From assembly GCA_902764235.1 (NCBI GenBank), contig CACWVH010000054.1, positions 1 through 33,657 on the forward strand: DNA of 33,657 bases, written 5' to 3'. The position numbers were made by a program, and so were the translations under genes. The notes below the pieces were generated by a model that saw only the letters and a list, made by a program, of their open reading frames with translations, ran no database searches and was not told the origin of the DNA. This stretch comes from an uncultured Ruminococcus sp. Its GTDB lineage: Bacteria; Bacillota; Clostridia; Oscillospirales; Acutalibacteraceae. Shown here piece after piece: positions 30,520 through 33,657 of this stretch. Numbering within the stretch: position 1 is the stretch's first letter; every line of letters starts with the position of its first letter.

Positions 30520-31125
30520 ATGGCAGGCTTCAATAATATCCCTGTATATGAAGAGCTTGTTGAAATGATACAGCGGCTGCCGAATATCGGCAGAAGATCA
30601 GCAGAAAGGATCGCCTATCATATAATAGAAACTGACGATAGGAATGTTGATCGTCTTGTAGACGCTATACGCAAGGCACATAACAATATACATAAATGTG
30701 AAATATGCGGTAATTATACCGATAAGAAAATATGTTCGATCTGCAGTGACCCTTCAAGGGATAAAAGTACGATCTGTGTTGTGACAAGACCAAGGGACAT
30801 AGTTGCTTTTGAAAAAAGCAGGGTGCTCAGATGTACATATCATGTTCTTCATGGACTTCTGTCACCGGCAGAAGGCATAGATCCTGATATGATCGAGATA
30901 AGAAGTCTTATCCGGCGTCTCAGGAAAGGCGGTGTCAAAGAGGTCATAATGGCGACCGATCCGTCTGTGACAGGTGAAGCTACAGCAATGTATATATCAA
31001 AGCTTATCAAGCCTATGAATATAAAGGTCACAAGACTGGGATACGGAATCTCAATCGGCAGTGAGCTTCAATATACAGACGAAATGACCTTGTCAAGGGC
31101 ACTTGAATACAGAAATGAGATATGA
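30520..31125 (+). CDS. recR: Recombination mediator protein RecR
   Basis: Works with RecO (and RecF) to load RecA on gapped DNA. The 201-residue protein has the helix-hairpin-helix region LPNIGRRSAERIAYHI, a four-cysteine zinc motif (Cys60, Cys63, Cys72, Cys75) and a Toprim domain with VIMATDPSVTGEATAMYI, then LGYGISIGSELQYTD. The length is typical. It starts 2 bases after ebfC, a tight coupling. A TGCAGG/CCTGCA hairpin (31132-31155) separates it from smpB and lacks a T-run, so read-through into smpB is likely. Confidence 0.97.
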   Translation: MAGFNNIPVYEELVEMIQRLPNIGRRSAERIAYHIIETDDRNVDRLVDAIRKAHNNIHKCEICGNYTDKKICSICSDPSRDKSTICVVTRPRDIVAFEKSRVLRCTYHVLHGLLSPAEGIDPDMIEIRSLIRRLRKGGVKEVIMATDPSVTGEATAMYISKLIKPMNIKVTRLGYGISIGSELQYTDEMTLSRALEYRNEI

Positions 31126-31179
31126 CAGAATGCAGGGTGCGTAAGTGCCCTGCACAGATCATAAAAGGTGGTGGAATCT

Positions 31180-31647
31180 ATGGCGAAAAAACAGCCTGAC
31201 AATACAATAGCGCAGAATAAGAAGGCATACCATGATTATTTCGTCATAGAAAGCTATGAAGCAGGAATTGAACTGTGCGGCACCGAGGTAAAATCGCTGA
31301 GACAGGGCAGGGTAAATCTGAAGGACGCATGGTGTACGGTGGATGACGGAGAGCTTTGGGTCAAGGGAATGCATATCAGCCCATATGAGCAGGGCAATAT
31401 CTTCAACCGTGATCCGATGAGAGTCCGCAGACTTCTGATGCATAAGCGTGAGATCATGAAGCTTTACGGAACTGTAAAGCAGGATGGCTTTTCGCTGATA
31501 CCGCTGGCGCTGTATTTCAAGGGCTCACACGTCAAGCTGAAGCTGGGACTGTGCAAGGGCAAAAAGCTTTATGATAAGCGTGACGATATGGCTCAGCGTC
31601 AGGCAAAGAGAGATATTGAAAGAGCTGTCAAGGAAAGAAACAGATGA
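31180..31647 (+). CDS. smpB: SsrA-binding protein SmpB
   Basis: Binds tmRNA and brings it to stalled ribosomes for trans-translation. The 155-residue protein has the family segments [45 protein letters not shown] and a basic tail ([25 protein letters not shown]). ATG 31180 is chosen over the in-frame GTG codons at 31168 and 31171 because AGGTGG (31166-31171) is 8 bases before it and MAKK is the usual start. Its RNA partner ssrA follows 111 bases downstream on the same strand. Confidence 0.97.
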   Translation: MAKKQPDNTIAQNKKAYHDYFVIESYEAGIELCGTEVKSLRQGRVNLKDAWCTVDDGELWVKGMHISPYEQGNIFNRDPMRVRRLLMHKREIMKLYGTVKQDGFSLIPLALYFKGSHVKLKLGLCKGKKLYDKRDDMAQRQAKRDIERAVKERNR

Positions 31648-31758
31648 TACTTTATCGTATAAACAGTCGTTCCTCACCATAAGAAATAAGCTTCTCGTGA
31701 TTTTTTTCCATATATAAGCTATGCAAATAAGACTGCAAAGCGGTCTTGTAATATATAT

Positions 31759-32114
31759 GGGGGTGCAATGGTTTCGACGGGGGGCGGGAACGCCGGCAAG
31801 CGAGCAGCGGCATTGCGGAACCGCTATAAAATCCGTAAAACTTAAATAATAAACGACAACAATAAAACTGTTGCCCTTGCCGCTTAATTAGGCAAGCGTT
31901 CGTGCAGTGAGTACCACGGCACTGTACGGGCGTCGACTTAGTGGTGAACGTGAACAGGGAAGAGTCTTGCTCTCTGTCATGATCTAAAGACTACCGAAAC
32001 AGTATGCCTGTCTGTGGGCGTGCTGCCGGGGGAAACTTCAAACACAGACTGCGCTCGGAGAAAACCGACCGGATCGCCTTTCGGACAGGAGTTCGATTCT
32101 CCTCACCTCCACCA
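31759..32114 (+). ncRNA. ssrA: Transfer-messenger RNA (tmRNA)
   Basis: The one-piece tmRNA begins GGGGGTGCAATGGTTTCGAC and ends TTCGATTCTCC-TCACCTCC-ACCA. The acceptor arms GGGGGTG and CACCTCC pair (one G-U) and CCA is encoded. The tag reading frame at 31852-31887 encodes NDNNKTVALAA followed by TAA. The codon immediately before, where the resume codon is expected, reads ATA. smpB is next door. The 3' 77 bases are overlapped antisense by the recombinase frame, showing that the tmRNA 3' end is an integration site and is kept intact on this side. Confidence 0.96.
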
Positions 32115-33657
32115 AAAGTTCGTTATTCAAACCCTGCCCAAAAAAATTTGAGTAGGATTTGAGTAACTTGTGGATAGAATCAGCGTCTGCTTCGGCAGAC
32201 GCTGATTTCGTGTTCTGATTAATCAAATCATGCTCAATTGGGCCGACGATATTCTTATATATGTCAGTAAATTCTGTAGTTACTGTCCCGTCCTCATGTA
32301 TCCAGATTCTCTTGAATATAGCTTGGCACATGAGTTTTTTAATATTATCGTTCGCTTTTCGATAAGTTCTGCCGCAATCCTCGATGAGATCGAAGGCAAG
32401 AGACAGATTCTTGAGGATATCATCGAACGTAGTGCTGCGGACGCTGATTTCATGTTCAATAGCTGAGAGCTGTTTTGATAATGATTGCTGTTCTCGCTTC
32501 ATTAAACTGAGGGGGATTGCATCGTTAAAATGTGCTTCAAGTAGTTTTTCCTGCTTATGCTCAATTTTTTCCTTCTCTCGATGAAGCGCATCCAGTTCAG
32601 TCTTAAATTTCTCATTTTCTTTATTAATGAAATCTTGAATTTGTGCTTCTAGCAAGAATCGATCTTCGGGCTTTATTGAATAGTTATCGAAAATCTTTTC
32701 AAGTTGATATTCAACTTCGTCAATTAGTATAGAGCGCATCTTACATGTCTGCCTTGCAGATTTCGTTCGATGCCTTCCTGCGCATATAAAATATGGATAT
32801 ACATTTCCTGTATGACTTTTTGCGTGAGTCACAACCATTCTGGATTTGCAATTCCAACAGTAAACTAGCCCCTTCAGAAAGTGTGGGTGCTCTCTTGTTC
32901 GCTCTCCATTATGATGCGACTGTATAATGTTCTGTACTTTGTTGAATGTTTCTAGGTCGATGAGCGCTTCATGAGCTCCGTCATATTCAATGCCGTTATA
33001 TCGGATTACTCCAGCATAGTATGGATTCTTAAGCATTTTTTCGATTGATGTTTTTGTGACGGGCTTGGATGGAATCTTTGGTGTCGGCCTCGTACTTAAT
33101 CCTAATGCGGCCATATATTCGGCAAGACTAATAATTGACCATTCGCCGGTCGCGTATTCTTCGAAAGCTTGTTTAACGAGTGGAGCTCGTTCTGGGTCAA
33201 GTTCGACGGTGCGTTCTTCGCGTCCTTTATCGTCAATTCTTCGCACATTGATGTAACCGAGCGGTGCTCTGCCTACGGTTCCACCACCTTTTACTTTTTC
33301 GCCCATGCCTTTCTTAACTTCCGTCGCAAGGTTTTGGGAGTAGAACTCGGCGATGGAGCTCATGATGCCGTGGAGCAGCATGCCAGAAGGCGTCTCGTCG
33401 ATGCTTTCCGAGGTGGAGACTAATTGCACACCGCATTCGCGCAGCACCTTCATGATTTCTGCATCGTCGCCACGGTTCCTTGCCAGTCTGTCCACTTTGT
33501 GAACGATGACGTAGTCGATGCGCTCGGCGTTTTCCTTCACATACTCGAGCATCGCCTGAAGCTGTGGACGATCAGCAGATTTAGCAGATGCACCGCGATC
33601 AACGAATTCTTTTCCAACCATAGCACCCATGGATAGAGCTTTTTTCTTCTGTATTTC
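32038..33657 (-). CDS. Large serine recombinase, 5' end beyond the window
   Basis: Site-specific recombinase of an integrated element. At least 539 residues are visible; the frame is open to the window edge, so the N terminus with the catalytic serine is not seen. Present are the rest of the resolvase domain (VIVHKVDRLARNRGD and the SSIAEFYSQNLATEV region), a Recombinase domain (APLGYINV...NPYYAGVIRYNG), a zinc ribbon (LVYCWNCKSRMVV with later Cys in FICAG and QTCKMRS), and a long coiled coil (NEKFKTELDALHREKEKIE). This is the standard order of large serine integrases. The stop at 32038-32040 lies inside ssrA antisense, so the last 25 or so residues are encoded by the tmRNA complement; before integration the C terminus would differ. 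Confidence 0.92.
   Translation of the reverse strand, partial: EIQKKKALSMGAMVGKEFVDRGASAKSADRPQLQAMLEYVKENAERIDYVIVHKVDRLARNRGDDAEIMKVLRECGVQLVSTSESIDETPSGMLLHGIMSSIAEFYSQNLATEVKKGMGEKVKGGGTVGRAPLGYINVRRIDDKGREERTVELDPERAPLVKQAFEEYATGEWSIISLAEYMAALGLSTRPTPKIPSKPVTKTSIEKMLKNPYYAGVIRYNGIEYDGAHEALIDLETFNKVQNIIQSHHNGERTREHPHFLKGLVYCWNCKSRMVVTHAKSHTGNVYPYFICAGRHRTKSARQTCKMRSILIDEVEYQLEKIFDNYSIKPEDRFLLEAQIQDFINKENEKFKTELDALHREKEKIEHKQEKLLEAHFNDAIPLSLMKREQQSLSKQLSAIEHEISVRSTTFDDILKNLSLAFDLIEDCGRTYRKANDNIKKLMCQAIFKRIWIHEDGTVTTEFTDIYKNIVGPIEHDLINQNTKSASAEADADSIHKLLKSYSNFFGQGLNNELLVEVRRIELLSERRSGRFSPSAVCV
32123..32166. other. Candidate attachment-site dyad at the ssrA/element junction
   Basis: TTATTCAAACC (32123-32133) and GGATTTGAGTAA (32155-32166) form an imperfect inverted repeat directly beyond the tmRNA CCA end. 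This is the expected place for one half-site of the attachment site used by the adjacent recombinase. It could also be a terminator-like structure for ssrA. The exact crossover point cannot be set from one junction. Confidence 0.45.

Noticed and set aside
32384-33636. Plus-strand open frames across the recombinase
   Set aside because: They are shadows of the minus-strand recombinase, which has clear domains throughout.

Overview
The window looks like a chromosome segment of a low-to-mid GC anaerobic Clostridia bacterium, most likely a Ruminococcus-type member of the Oscillospiraceae. The signs are a secreted protein with a C-terminal dockerin-like module, the gene order SRP RNA-dnaX-ebfC-recR, AAGGAGG-type ribosome binding sites, several strong TTGACA-17-TATAAT promoters, and a tmRNA tag ending VALAA. 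The placement is inferred from gene content; no database was searched.

Layout. (1) 1-85: tRNA-Leu(GAG) on the minus strand with its own promoter, then a 0.7 kb gene-free stretch with short repeats. (2) 798-10878: ten co-directional genes forming a probable iron (or iron/copper) uptake system: FTR1 permease, P19/Tp34-type lipoprotein, DUF2318 membrane protein, two MacB/FtsX-type permeases with their ATPase, an FMN-binding lipoprotein, a DUF4418 protein, then a third permease with a second ATPase. (3) 11188-12682: a polysaccharide co-polymerase/tyrosine-kinase pair (CpsC/CpsD type) behind a near-consensus promoter. (4) 12876-14580: an NAD-salvage pair, a nicotinamidase-like gene whose 5' end is replaced by a small repeat element, and nicotinate phosphoribosyltransferase. 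(5) 14648-16033 (minus): secreted dockerin protein. (6) 16034-17057: a repeat-rich intergenic region with a promoter and a structured leader ahead of pgi. (7) 17058-25742: housekeeping genes pgi, a small P-loop protein, yceD-rpmF, der-plsY, a cvpA-family gene and a ClpE-like ATPase. (8) 26023-27573 (minus): gpsA and a PAP2 phosphatase. (9) 28199-32114: SRP RNA, dnaX, ebfC, recR, smpB and ssrA. (10) 32038-33657 (minus): a large serine recombinase, cut by the window edge, whose reading frame runs antisense into the 3' end of ssrA. This marks one end of an element integrated at tmRNA.

Two things stand out. The first is the iron cluster. FTR1 and P19 are paired with DUF2318, a predicted covalently flavinylated lipoprotein, DUF4418 and two separate ABC modules, which suggests a redox-coupled metal uptake machine. 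The second is a set of at least four families of short non-coding inverted-repeat elements (about 100-190 bp), each present two or three times. One family has clear 9-10 bp target-site duplications at both copies, and both copies lie just upstream of a ribosome binding site in the same orientation relative to the gene. One element sits inside the iron operon and another has removed the start of the nicotinamidase gene.
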